Assembly (NCBI RefSeq): GCF_022370635.2
Contig: NZ_CP092362.2
Span: forward strand, 4,960,001 to 5,024,000
Reading direction: 5' to 3'
DNA from: Mycolicibacterium crocinum
Lineage (GTDB): Bacteria > Actinomycetota > Actinomycetes > Mycobacteriales > Mycobacteriaceae
Length of the DNA stretch: 64,000 bases
Shown: one piece after another, positions 43,426-51,024 of the stretch
Numbering within the stretch: position 1 is the first letter of the stretch
How the letters are laid out: every line of letters begins with the position of its first letter
Position numbers and translations under genes: made by a program
The notes under the pieces: generated by a model
Seen by the model: only the letters and a program-made list of their open reading frames with translations
Database searches by the model: none
Told to the model about the DNA's origin: nothing

Positions 43426-43650
43426 GTGAAGAAAATGCTGGTGGCCGCTCTGGTAGCGCTACCCGCGTTGATCGGCGCACCCCAGGCCGTCGCCGATCCG
43501 GAGGACCACGTCCCCTACTGCTCGGGTGACCAGACCCCGATGAACAGCAATTGCCAGGATCCGCCTGAACAGGGGTACATGAGCGGTTCGCCGGGTGCGA
43601 ACCCGGATACTCCGCTCGGGTTGAACCCGGGTGTCGAGCCCGTCATCTGA
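43426..43650 (+). CDS. Small secreted protein between ligD and ku
   Basis: 74 residues. A clear Sec signal peptide (MKKMLVAALVALPALIGAPQAVA-D, cleavage after AVA) leaves a ~50-residue mature protein with two cysteines (YCSGDQTP, NSNCQDPPEQGY) and a Pro/Gly-rich tail. It resembles small mycobacterial secreted proteins of unknown function and recalls the pair at 46.6-47.2 kb. GTG 43426 coincides with the predicted transcription start. It is transcribed towards ku, 34 bases ahead, but ku has its own -10-like element. Confidence 0.8.
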   Translation: MKKMLVAALVALPALIGAPQAVADPEDHVPYCSGDQTPMNSNCQDPPEQGYMSGSPGANPDTPLGLNPGVEPVI

Positions 43651-43684
43651 CCGCGGCAGCTACGAAGCCCTGCATACTGGACAT

Positions 43685-44602
43685 ATGCGTTCCATCTGGA
43701 AAGGCTCGATCGCATTCGGTCTGGTGAACGTCCCTGTCAAGGTGTACAGCGCCACCGAAGACCACGATCTGAAGTTCCATCAGGTGCACGCCAAAGACAA
43801 CGGCCGCATCCGCTACAAGCGAGTGTGCGAGGTGTGCGGCGAGGTCGTCGAGTACCGCGACATCGCCAAGGCGTATGAATCCGACGACGGCCAGACCGTG
43901 GTGATCACCGACGAGGACATCGCCACCCTGCCCGAGGAACGCAGCCACGAGATCGAGGTGGTCGAGTTCGTCGCCGCCAGCGAGATCGACCCGCTGATGT
44001 ACGACCGCAGTTACTTCCTGGAGCCCGACGGCAAGTCGTCCAAGTCCTATGTGCTGCTGGCCAAAACGCTCGCCGACACCGATCGGGTGGCGATCGTGCA
44101 CTTCGCCTTGCGCAACAAGACCCGCCTCGCCGCGCTTCGGGTCAAAGACTTCTCGAAGCGGGACGTGATGGTCATCCACACCTTGCTGTGGCCCGACGAG
44201 ATCCGCGATCCTGACTTCCCGGTGCTCGACAAAGAGGTGGAGATCAAGCCCGCCGAGCTGAAGATGGCCGGCCAGGTGGTCGAGTCGATGGCCGACGACT
44301 TCCGGCCCGACGAGTTCCGCGACACGTATCAGGAGCAGCTCAAGGAGCTGGTGCAGGCCAAGCTCGAAGGCGGCGAGGCATTCACCACCGAGGAACAGCC
44401 GGCCGAGCTCGACGAGACCGAGGACGTCTCCGATCTGCTGGCCAAGCTCGAAGCCAGCGTCAAACGCCGCCGCGGCGAATCGAGTGACAGCGACGGCGAG
44501 GCGAAGAAGGCACCCGCGAAGAAGGCTGCCGCCAAGAAAGCTCCGGCCAAGAAGACCGCCGCAAAGAAAGCTCCGGCGAAGAAGGCCGCGAAGAAGTCCT
44601 GA
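43685..44602 (+). CDS. ku: DNA end-binding protein Ku with lysine-rich tail
   Basis: Homodimeric ring that binds double-strand ends and recruits LigD in NHEJ; mycobacterial Ku also stimulates UvrD1. 305 residues. The Ku core begins MRSIWKGSIAFGLVNVPVKVYSATEDHD, and CEVCGE is in the usual place. After residue ~270 comes a low-complexity tail of PAKKA-type repeats (KKAPAKKAAAKKAPAKKT...), known from M. smegmatis Ku but absent from the shorter M. tuberculosis Ku. The tail is expected to bind DNA. Start ATG 43685 lies 6 nt after CATACT (leaderless). Confidence 0.97.
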   Translation: MRSIWKGSIAFGLVNVPVKVYSATEDHDLKFHQVHAKDNGRIRYKRVCEVCGEVVEYRDIAKAYESDDGQTVVITDEDIATLPEERSHEIEVVEFVAASEIDPLMYDRSYFLEPDGKSSKSYVLLAKTLADTDRVAIVHFALRNKTRLAALRVKDFSKRDVMVIHTLLWPDEIRDPDFPVLDKEVEIKPAELKMAGQVVESMADDFRPDEFRDTYQEQLKELVQAKLEGGEAFTTEEQPAELDETEDVSDLLAKLEASVKRRRGESSDSDGEAKKAPAKKAAAKKAPAKKTAAKKAPAKKAAKKS

Positions 44603-44651
44603 CCCGTTCGGGATGTGAATTTTTCGCCGATTTTCGAACTCGGCACCAAAG

Positions 44652-44665
44652 TAGAACGTGTTTCA
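44652..44665. promoter_or_regulatory. Second KstR-type operator, upstream of the Rv0927c-like SDR
   Basis: TAGAACGTGTTTCA matches TnnAACnnGTTnnA and lies about 75 bases upstream of the SDR start. The flanking GTAGAAC is shared with the box at 34400. It suggests sterol- or lipid-responsive control of the SDR / Rv0926c-like operon. Confidence 0.6.
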
Positions 44666-44739
44666 GTTACGTTCCGAATTGAGCGTCATCAACCGCAGCG
44701 GTCTTGTTACGGTGTTCGCCGACAACGGAAGAGAGACAC

Positions 44740-45531
44740 GTGATACTCGACAAGTTCAGACTTGATGGTCAAGTTGCAGTGGTCACCGGCGCCGGCCGCG
44801 GCCTCGGCGCGGCGATCGCCGTCGCTTTCGCCGAAGTCGGCGCCGACGTCGTCATCGGATCGCGCACCCAGTCCGAGTTGGAGTCGGTCGCCAAGCAGAT
44901 CGAGGCGGTGGGCCGTCGCGCCCACATCGTGGTCGGCGACCTCGCCCATCCGGAGACCACGGCCGAGTTGGCAGGCAAGGCCGTCGAGGCGTTCGGCAAG
45001 CTCGACATCGTCGTCAACAACGTCGGCGGCACCATGCCCAACGCGCTGCTCAACACCAGCGTCAAGGATATGAAGGACGCCTTCACCTTCAACGTCCTGA
45101 CCGCGCACGCCCTCACGTTGGCCGCCGTGCCGCTGATGATCGAGCACTCCGGCGGCGGCAACATCATCAACATCACCTCGACGATGGGCCGGCTGGCCGG
45201 CCGCGGATTCGCCGCCTACAGCACCGCCAAGGCGGCGCTCGCGCACTACACCCGGCTGACCGCACTGGACCTGTCCCCCAAGATTCGCGTGAATGCGATC
45301 GCGCCCGGGTCCATCCTCACCTCGGCCCTGGAGATCGTCGCCTCCAACGACGCGCTGCGCGACCCGATGGAGAAGGCGACGCCGATGAAGCGACTCGGCG
45401 ATCCGCTCGACATCGCCGCGGCAGCGGTCTATCTCGCGTCGCCCGCCGCCAGCTACCTCACCGGCAAGATGATCGAGGTCGACGGCGGCCTCATCGTCCC
45501 GAACCTCGACCTCCCGATCCCGGACCTGTAA
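44740..45531 (+). CDS. Short-chain dehydrogenase (Rv0927c-like)
   Basis: 263-residue classical SDR. The nucleotide loop is VTGAGRGLGAAIAVAFA, followed by IGSRTQSEL, NNVGG, ITSTMGRLAG (Ser) and YSTAKAAL (Tyr/Lys). The GTG 44740 start gives exactly the length I recall for Rv0927c and begins MILDKFRLDGQ; a longer in-frame version from 44704 has no support. A KstR-type box lies upstream, so a sterol or related hydroxyl/ketone substrate is plausible. The Rv0926c-like gene begins 8 bases later, an arrangement conserved with M. tuberculosis. Confidence 0.92.
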   Translation: MILDKFRLDGQVAVVTGAGRGLGAAIAVAFAEVGADVVIGSRTQSELESVAKQIEAVGRRAHIVVGDLAHPETTAELAGKAVEAFGKLDIVVNNVGGTMPNALLNTSVKDMKDAFTFNVLTAHALTLAAVPLMIEHSGGGNIINITSTMGRLAGRGFAAYSTAKAALAHYTRLTALDLSPKIRVNAIAPGSILTSALEIVASNDALRDPMEKATPMKRLGDPLDIAAAAVYLASPAASYLTGKMIEVDGGLIVPNLDLPIPDL

Positions 45532-45539
45532 GGAGCGCC

Positions 45540-46616
45540 ATGACCATCCGCGTCGCACAAGTCGGCACCGGAAATGTCGGTGTCCACGCGCTCAAGGCGT
45601 TGATCACCAACCCGGCGTTCGAGCTGACCGGTGTCTGGGTCTCCTCGGATTCCAAGGCGGGCAAGGACGCCGCCGAGCTGGCCGGGCTCTCCGATGCCAC
45701 CGGCGTCGAGGCCACCACCGATCTCGACGCGATTCTGGCGGCCAAGCCGGACGCTGTCGTCTACAACGCACTGGCCGACAACCGCCTGCCCGAGGCGCTC
45801 GAGGACTACCGGCGCATCCTGGCCGCCGGGGTCAATGTGGTGGGCAGCGGCCCGGTGTTCCTGCAGTGGCCGTGGGAGGTGATTCCCGACGAGATGATCA
45901 AGCCGCTGGAAGATGCTGCCCAGCAAGGCAATTCGAGCCTCTTCGTCAACGGCATCGATCCCGGATTCGCCAACGACCTGCTGCCGCTGGCGCTGGCAGG
46001 CACCTGCCAGAGCATCGAGCAGATCCGCTGCATGGAGATCCTCGACTACGCCACCTACGACAGCGCCACAGTGATGTTCGACGTGATGGGCTTCGGCAAG
46101 CCGCTCGACGACATCCCGATGCTGCTGCAGCCCGGCGTACTGAGCCTGGCCTGGGGCTCGGTGATCCGCCAGATCGCGGCCGGCCTCGGTGTCGAACTCG
46201 ACGGCATCGAAGACATGTACGTGCGTGAGCCCGCGCCCGAGGACATCGAGATCGCCGCGGGCACCATCGCCAAGGGCACCGCCGCGGGACTGCGCTTCGA
46301 GGTGATCGGCTTGGTCGGCGGCGCACCGGCGATCGTGCTCGAGCATGTCACCCGCTTGCGCGAGGACCTGTTTCCGGAATGGCCGCAGCCGGCCCAGCCC
46401 GGCGGCAATTACCGCATTGAGATCACCGGCGAACCGTCCTATGCCGTGGATGTGTGCTTGGGTTCGCCCAACGGCGACCATAACCACGCCGGGTTGGTGG
46501 CCACCGCGATGCGCCTCGTCAACGCGATCCCATCGGTGGTGGCCGCACCGGCAGGTATCTGCACCACTATCGACTTGCCGCTCGTCACCGGCAAAGGGCT
46601 GTACGCTCCTAGTTAG
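45540..46616 (+). CDS. Rv0926c-like NAD(P)-binding dehydrogenase (dihydrodipicolinate-reductase-like fold)
   Basis: 358 residues. The N-terminal Rossmann domain (RVAQVGTGNVGVHALKALITNPAFELTGVW) and the later GSGPVFLQWPWEVIP and GIDPGFANDLLPLALAG segments define a mycobacterial family annotated as dihydrodipicolinate reductase-like or 2,4-diaminopentanoate-dehydrogenase-like; the true substrate is unknown. It is not DapB itself. Co-transcribed with the SDR 8 bases upstream, probably under KstR-type control, so a sterol-related oxidation is a reasonable guess. Confidence 0.88.
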   Translation: MTIRVAQVGTGNVGVHALKALITNPAFELTGVWVSSDSKAGKDAAELAGLSDATGVEATTDLDAILAAKPDAVVYNALADNRLPEALEDYRRILAAGVNVVGSGPVFLQWPWEVIPDEMIKPLEDAAQQGNSSLFVNGIDPGFANDLLPLALAGTCQSIEQIRCMEILDYATYDSATVMFDVMGFGKPLDDIPMLLQPGVLSLAWGSVIRQIAAGLGVELDGIEDMYVREPAPEDIEIAAGTIAKGTAAGLRFEVIGLVGGAPAIVLEHVTRLREDLFPEWPQPAQPGGNYRIEITGEPSYAVDVCLGSPNGDHNHAGLVATAMRLVNAIPSVVAAPAGICTTIDLPLVTGKGLYAPS

Positions 46617-46640
46617 GGAACTGCCAGGAAGGGAATGTGC

Positions 46641-46967
46641 ATGCGGCAACGGCTCCGCTACGTCTTTCCGATCGTCATCGCCGCCGGTGCGGTTGCCGGT
46701 GTCCTGGCGCCGGCCGCGTCCGCTGACACGACCTTGATCAACCCGACGATTCCCAGCTGCGTCGACACCGGAGGCAGCACGGTCATCGGTGGCCAGACCA
46801 CCGAATGCGCGACCCCGGGCAACGTGCAGCTCAACTCCACCCCGGAAGTTCCGGAGGATTTCGCCTACCCCTGGGGCGACGAATTCTACGGTCCCGCACT
46901 GATTTTCGGCGGCCCTGGCCCCGCAGCCGGCGGTGGTGGCGGCGGCCACGGCGGCGGAGGCCGCTGA
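46641..46967 (+). CDS. Small secreted protein with CxTPG motif and Gly-rich tail
   Basis: 108 residues. A signal peptide (MRQRLRYVFPIVIAAGAVAGVLAPAASA-D) precedes a mature part with two cysteines (SCVDTGG and TECATPGNVQL), a Trp/Tyr-containing middle (YPWGDEFYGPALIFGG) and a glycine/histidine tail (GGGGGGHGGGGR). AGGAAGGG is well placed for ATG 46641; ATG 46635 is too close to it. The C-x-TPG-x-x-Q motif is shared with the next gene, so the two look like diverged paralogues. Function is unknown, probably cell envelope. Confidence 0.8.
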   Translation: MRQRLRYVFPIVIAAGAVAGVLAPAASADTTLINPTIPSCVDTGGSTVIGGQTTECATPGNVQLNSTPEVPEDFAYPWGDEFYGPALIFGGPGPAAGGGGGGHGGGGR

Positions 46968-46998
46968 CAAAAGAAGTACGGCCACGAAGGAGGCCACC

Positions 46999-47241
46999 AT
47001 GCGGACCAAGATTGTTCTTGGCACTCCTGTCCTGATTGCGGTTGCGAGCGTGATGCTGGCCGCCCCGGCGGTCGCCCGCCCGGCACAGTGCACCAACCCC
47101 GGCCCGAGCACGACGATCTGCGAAACCCCCGGGCATTCGCAGATCACGACGTCGCCGAACCCGGCCCTGCAGAACCCGCTCGCCGGCTGGGGCTGGGGTG
47201 GCGTCGGCATCGGACTCGGCGGGATCTTCATCGGTTTCTGA
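46999..47241 (+). CDS. Small secreted protein, paralogue of the preceding gene
   Basis: 80 residues. A signal peptide (MRTKIVLGTPVLIAVASVMLAAPAVA-R) is followed by a mature part with two cysteines (QCTNPGPSTTICETPGHSQI) and a hydrophobic, Gly-rich C-terminus (GWGWGGVGIGLGGIFIGF) that may insert in a membrane. AAGGAGG lies 6 bases before the ATG. It starts 31 bases after its neighbour. Spacing of the C-x-TPG-x-x-Q block is close to that of the preceding protein, which supports duplication. Confidence 0.8.
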   Translation: MRTKIVLGTPVLIAVASVMLAAPAVARPAQCTNPGPSTTICETPGHSQITTSPNPALQNPLAGWGWGGVGIGLGGIFIGF

Positions 47242-47255
47242 CGGGCTTTTTCGGC

Positions 47256-47280
47256 TACCCTCACTTTCGAGTTTGAGGTA
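47256..47280. promoter_or_regulatory. Imperfect dyad upstream of mntH (possible MntR site)
   Basis: TACCCTCA (47256-47263) and TTGAGGTA (47273-47280) form an imperfect inverted repeat (TACC.TCA / TGA.GGTA) 20 bases before the start codon of the manganese transporter. A DtxR-family MntR operator is expected here, but I cannot match a specific consensus. Confidence 0.35.
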
Positions 47281-47300
47281 CCGGATAGAAGGCTCGGGGA

Positions 47301-48524
47301 TTGGCACAGGTGACGCGCGGCCGTAGCGCGGGCTTATATCTGCTCGGTCCCGCCTTTGTGGCGGCCATCGCCTACGTCGACCCTGGCAACGTCGCGGCCA
47401 ACATCAGCGCGGGTGCGCAGTTCGGGTTCCTGCTGGTGTGGGTGATCGTCATGGCCAACGTGATGGCCGGGCTGGTCCAATACCTGTCGGCCAAGCTGGG
47501 CCTGGTCACCGGACGGACACTGCCCGAGGCCGTGCGGGACAACACCCGCACCCCCACCCGCATCGGGTATTGGCTGCAAGCCGAGATGGTCGCGATCGCC
47601 ACCGATCTGGCCGAGGTGGTCGGCGGCGCCCTCGCGCTGCGACTGCTCTTCGGACTGCCGTTCCTGCTCGGCGGGGTGATCACCGGGGTGGTGTCGCTGG
47701 TGCTGCTGGCCGTGCAGGACCGGCGGGGGCAGCGGGTGTTCGAGCGGGTGATCACCGGCCTGCTGATGGTCATCGCGATCGGCTTCCTGTCCAGCCTCTT
47801 CGTCCGGACACCGCCCGCCGCCGACGTGCTCGGCGGTCTGCTGCCCCGATTCGACGGCCCGGAGAGTGTTCTGCTGGCCACGGCGATGCTCGGCGCCACC
47901 GTGATGCCGCACGCGGTCTACCTGCATTCCGGCTTGGCTCGCGACCGGCACGGACACCCCGAAGCGGGCGCGCCACGCGCCCGCCTGCTGCGGATCACGC
48001 GGTGGGACGTCAGCATCGCCATGCTGGTGGCGGGTGCGGTCAACATGTCGATGCTGCTGATCGCCGCGACGAACCTGCAGGGCCGCGACGACACCGACTC
48101 GATCGAGGCAGCCCACGCCGCCGTCCGCGACGCGTTGGGTCCAGGAGTCGCACTACTTTTCGCGATTGGACTGCTGGCCTCGGGCCTGGCGTCGACGTCG
48201 GTCGGGGCGTACGCCGGGGCGATGATCATGCAGGGGCTGCTGCACAAGACGTTCCCGCTGCTGATGCGCCGCCTCGTCACGCTGATCCCGGCACTGGTGG
48301 TGCTGGGCGTCGGCGTCGACCCCAGCCGTGCGCTGGTCATCTCGCAGGTGGTGCTGTCGTTCGGGATTCCGTTCGCGCTCGTACCGCTGGTGCGTCTGAC
48401 CAGTAACTCCCAGCTGATGGGCTCCGACGTCAACAGCCGGCTGACCACGGCATTCGGCTGGGCGGTGGCCGCGGTCATTACGCTGCTGAACGTGGTCCTG
48501 ATCTATCTGACTCTCGCGCACTGA
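47301..48524 (+). CDS. mntH: Nramp-family Mn2+/divalent metal transporter
   Basis: 407 residues, about 11 membrane helices, proton-coupled Mn2+/Fe2+ uptake. Helix 1 has the DPGN metal-binding motif (AAIAYVDPGNVAANISAGAQFGF). Helix 6 has the ATMLGATVMPHAVYLHS segment, in which ...MPH.. supplies the metal-binding Met/His. The Nramp signature loop GRTLPEAVRD lies between helices 2 and 3. Start TTG 47301 (or GTG 47310) gives the usual N-terminus. Equivalent to Rv0924c, with the same downstream neighbour, whose ATG follows the mntH stop by 1 base. Confidence 0.93.
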   Translation: MAQVTRGRSAGLYLLGPAFVAAIAYVDPGNVAANISAGAQFGFLLVWVIVMANVMAGLVQYLSAKLGLVTGRTLPEAVRDNTRTPTRIGYWLQAEMVAIATDLAEVVGGALALRLLFGLPFLLGGVITGVVSLVLLAVQDRRGQRVFERVITGLLMVIAIGFLSSLFVRTPPAADVLGGLLPRFDGPESVLLATAMLGATVMPHAVYLHSGLARDRHGHPEAGAPRARLLRITRWDVSIAMLVAGAVNMSMLLIAATNLQGRDDTDSIEAAHAAVRDALGPGVALLFAIGLLASGLASTSVGAYAGAMIMQGLLHKTFPLLMRRLVTLIPALVVLGVGVDPSRALVISQVVLSFGIPFALVPLVRLTSNSQLMGSDVNSRLTTAFGWAVAAVITLLNVVLIYLTLAH

Positions 48525-48525
48525 G

Positions 48526-49578
48526 ATGCGTCACCCGTACTTCGCCTACGGGTCCAACCTCTGCGTGCAGCAGATGGCCCGGCGTTGCCCCGAGGCCGCT
48601 GACCCGCGGCCGGCGACGCTGGCCGATCATGACTGGCTGATCAACGAGCGCGGGGTGGCCACCGTCGAGCCCTTCGCGGGCAGCACCGTTCACGGGGTGC
48701 TGTGGTCGCTGAGCGACCACGACCTGGCCACCCTCGACAGTGCCGAGGGGGTGCCGGTGCGCTACCGCCGCGACCGGCTGACCGTGCAGACCGCCGACGG
48801 CCCCGCCCCGGCCTGGGTGTACATCGATCACCGCACCGAACCCGGTCCACCCCGCCCCGGTTATCTGGAACGCATCATCGACGGCGCCCTGCACCACGGC
48901 CTGCCGCAGCGCTGGGTCGACTTCCTGCGCCGGTGGGACCCGGCGCACTGGCCGCGGTCCTTGGCGTCGAATTCCTCTGGGCCGCAGACACTTTCAGAGT
49001 TGCTCGCCGATCCGTCGGTTGTCGAGGTGAGCCGGCTGCGCTCGCGGTTCGGGTTCCTGGCCATCCACGGCGGCGGTCTGGAGCAGATGACCGACGTCAT
49101 CGCCGAACGGGCCGCCGACGCCGCGGGCGCGTCGCTGTATCTGCTGCGCCATCCCAAGGACTATCCGCATCACCTGCCCTCGGCGCGCTATCTCAGCGCC
49201 GAATCCGAACAACTCGCGGCATTTCTCGACCACGTCGAGGTGGCGGTGTCACTGCACGGATACGGCCGCATCGGCCGCAGCACCGAGCTGCTGGCCGGCG
49301 GCCGCAACCGGGAACTCGCCGCCCACGTGGCCGGCCATCTCGAGCTGCCCGGTTACCGGGTCGTCACCGACCTCGAGGCCATCCCGGCCGAACTGCGCGG
49401 CCTGCATCCCGACAACCCGGTCAACCGGATGCGCGGCGGCGGCACCCAGCTCGAGTTGCCGACACGGGTGCGAGGCATCAGCCCACGCAGCCAGCCACCG
49501 AACGACGACGGCCTCTCGCCGGCCACCTCGGCATTGGTGCAAGGCTTGGCCGCGGCCGCGCACTCCTGGCCGGTGTAA
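48526..49578 (+). CDS. Fusion: gamma-glutamylcyclotransferase-like + poly-gamma-glutamate-hydrolase-like domains (Rv0923c-like)
   Basis: 350 residues. Residues 1-135 match the GGCT/AIG2 fold: FAYGSNL substrate loop and LDSAEGVPVRYRR, containing the catalytic Glu. Residues ~165-330 match the poly-gamma-glutamate hydrolase family (zinc amidase fold): FLAIHGGGLEQMTDVIAERAA, VAVSLHGYGRIG, GGRNRELA, NPVNRMRGGGTQLELPTRVR. Both domains act on gamma-glutamyl amide bonds, so the protein may clear gamma-glutamyl peptides or an internal poly-gamma-Glu-like substrate. No signal peptide. It is 1 base after mntH, so co-transcribed with it. Confidence 0.82.
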   Translation: MRHPYFAYGSNLCVQQMARRCPEAADPRPATLADHDWLINERGVATVEPFAGSTVHGVLWSLSDHDLATLDSAEGVPVRYRRDRLTVQTADGPAPAWVYIDHRTEPGPPRPGYLERIIDGALHHGLPQRWVDFLRRWDPAHWPRSLASNSSGPQTLSELLADPSVVEVSRLRSRFGFLAIHGGGLEQMTDVIAERAADAAGASLYLLRHPKDYPHHLPSARYLSAESEQLAAFLDHVEVAVSLHGYGRIGRSTELLAGGRNRELAAHVAGHLELPGYRVVTDLEAIPAELRGLHPDNPVNRMRGGGTQLELPTRVRGISPRSQPPNDDGLSPATSALVQGLAAAAHSWPV

Positions 49579-49599
49579 CCGCCGGAGCTCGAGGACCAC

Positions 49600-49626
49600 C
49601 CATCCACGCGCGGGGCCGCTCCGAAT
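49600..49626 (+). promoter_or_regulatory. SigK-type promoter of the DUF1365-sigK-rskA locus
   Basis: CCATCC (49600-49605), a 15-bp spacer, and CCGAAT (49621-49626) match the M. tuberculosis SigK consensus CCATCC-N16/17-CCGAAT as I remember it, with a spacer 1 bp short. The start point would fall on the GTG at 49634. It implies positive autoregulation. Confidence 0.65.
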
Positions 49627-49633
49627 AACGGAT

Positions 49634-50407
49634 GTGGAACCGACAAGCACCCGCCGCCCGACGACCGCGCTGTACCGGACCCGCATCACGCAGTTACGCA
49701 GGTCACCGGTCCGCCACCACACCGAGCGCTGCAGCTACAGCTGGTACGTCGACATCGACGACCTGCCCCGCCTGCCCCGCTGGCTGCAGCCGTTCGCCCG
49801 GTTCAAAGCCGAAGACCACTTCCACGGCGGCCCCGACGACACCCTGCGCCAGCGGGTCGACGCGGTACTGGCCGACCATGGCGTCCACCTGCCGGGCGGC
49901 CGGATCACCGCGCTGCTGATGCCGCGCGTGCTCGGCCGGACGTGCAACCCGCTGAGCCTGTTCTGGTGTCACGACGCCGCCGGTGTCCTGCGGTGTGTGC
50001 TCGCCGAGATGCAGCACGGCGGGCGGCGGCACGCCTACCTGCTGCCACCGGGCGAATACTCGACGCCGTTCGGCGGAACGGCAGGCCAGTTCGTGATCCG
50101 TGCCCCGCGACCCGACGAGGAACTGGATCTGCGCATGTCGCTGGTCCGCGACCACGAAACCGCTCTGGTCGCCACCGTGCGCGGCACTCGGCGACCTGCG
50201 ACTGCCGGACAGGTTCTGCGGTTGCAGGTGGCGGCTCCGCTGGCTCCGCAGATGACCGCGTTGAGCATGCGGGCCCATGAATTCGTGTTGCGACTGCGGG
50301 GTGTGCCGCCGATGCCGCGCCCGGCCGAGCTGCCGGAACGGCCACTGCAGACGGTGGCCGTTCGCCCCGGTTGGAGCGCACAGAAATGTTCGTGGATGCC
50401 ATCGTGA
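49634..50407 (+). CDS. DUF1365 protein of the sigK locus (Rv0448c-like)
   Basis: 257 residues, DUF1365 family: ALYRTRITQLRRSPVRHHTERCSYSWYVDIDDLPRLP at the N-terminus, ITALLMPRVLGRTCNPLSLFWCHD in the middle, and FNPVS/FHVSPF-type residues replaced by STPFGGTAGQF. DUF1365 genes usually sit next to an FAD amine oxidase and a cyclopropane-fatty-acid synthase, and in M. tuberculosis they form the sigK operon (Rv0449c-Rv0447c). Those two partners are absent here. GTG 49634 lies at the predicted SigK transcription start. Probably involved in modified fatty acid or lipid synthesis. Confidence 0.85.
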   Translation: MEPTSTRRPTTALYRTRITQLRRSPVRHHTERCSYSWYVDIDDLPRLPRWLQPFARFKAEDHFHGGPDDTLRQRVDAVLADHGVHLPGGRITALLMPRVLGRTCNPLSLFWCHDAAGVLRCVLAEMQHGGRRHAYLLPPGEYSTPFGGTAGQFVIRAPRPDEELDLRMSLVRDHETALVATVRGTRRPATAGQVLRLQVAAPLAPQMTALSMRAHEFVLRLRGVPPMPRPAELPERPLQTVAVRPGWSAQKCSWMPS

Positions 50408-50460
50408 CATGTGCGGCGACAGGGGCCGTTAGGCTACGCCACGATGCCAGCAACACTTGG

Positions 50461-51024
50461 ATGGCGGCGTTGACGACCGCGGCCGCTGAACTCGACGCGC
50501 TGCTGCGCCGGGTCGCTCAGCGCGATGCAGACGCCTTCGCCTCTTTTTACGACGCCACCCGTTCGCGGGTGTACGGCCTGGTCACTCGAGTCCTGCGGGA
50601 CCAGGGCTATAGCGAAGAGACCACTCAGGACGTCTACCTGCAGGTGTGGCGGACGGCCGAAAGCTACGACCCCGCGTCGGGCAGCGCGGTGGCCTGGCTG
50701 CTCACCCTGGCGCACCGCCGTGCCGTGGATCGGGTGCGATCCGAGCAGGCCGCGACCCAGCGCGAGTCCCGCTATGGCGCGGCGAGCGTGGAGCCGCCGT
50801 CGGATCACGTCGCCGACGCGGTGATCACCGAGGACGAACGACGACAGGTGGCCGCCTGTCTGGACGGGCTCACCGAAGTGCAGCGCGAGTGCATCGAACT
50901 CGCCTATTACCAAGGAATGACCTACGTGCAGGTGTCGGAGCGACTGGCCGCCAACCTGGCTACCGTGAAGTCGCGGATGCGCGACGCGCTCCGCGGCTTG
51001 CGTAATTGTTTGGGTGTGCGATGA
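50461..51024 (+). CDS. sigK: ECF RNA polymerase sigma factor SigK
   Basis: 187 residues from ATG 50461, the same length as M. tuberculosis SigK. Region 2: DADAFASFYDATRSRVYGLVTRVLRDQGYSEETTQDVYLQVWR, followed by WLLTLAHRRAVDRVR. Region 4: LTEVQRECIELAYYQGMTYVQVSERLAANLATVKSRMRDALRGL. SigK drives the secreted antigens mpt70/mpt83 in tuberculous species; those targets are not in this window. A longer in-frame start at 50371 would overlap DUF1365 and lacks homology. Its stop overlaps the rskA start (ATGA), coupling sigma to anti-sigma. Confidence 0.95.
   Translation: MAALTTAAAELDALLRRVAQRDADAFASFYDATRSRVYGLVTRVLRDQGYSEETTQDVYLQVWRTAESYDPASGSAVAWLLTLAHRRAVDRVRSEQAATQRESRYGAASVEPPSDHVADAVITEDERRQVAACLDGLTEVQRECIELAYYQGMTYVQVSERLAANLATVKSRMRDALRGLRNCLGVR

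Noticed and set aside
47242..47300. Manganese riboswitch (yybP-ykoY) before mntH
   Set aside because: Only 59 bases are available and the conserved loops are absent; a protein operator is more likely.
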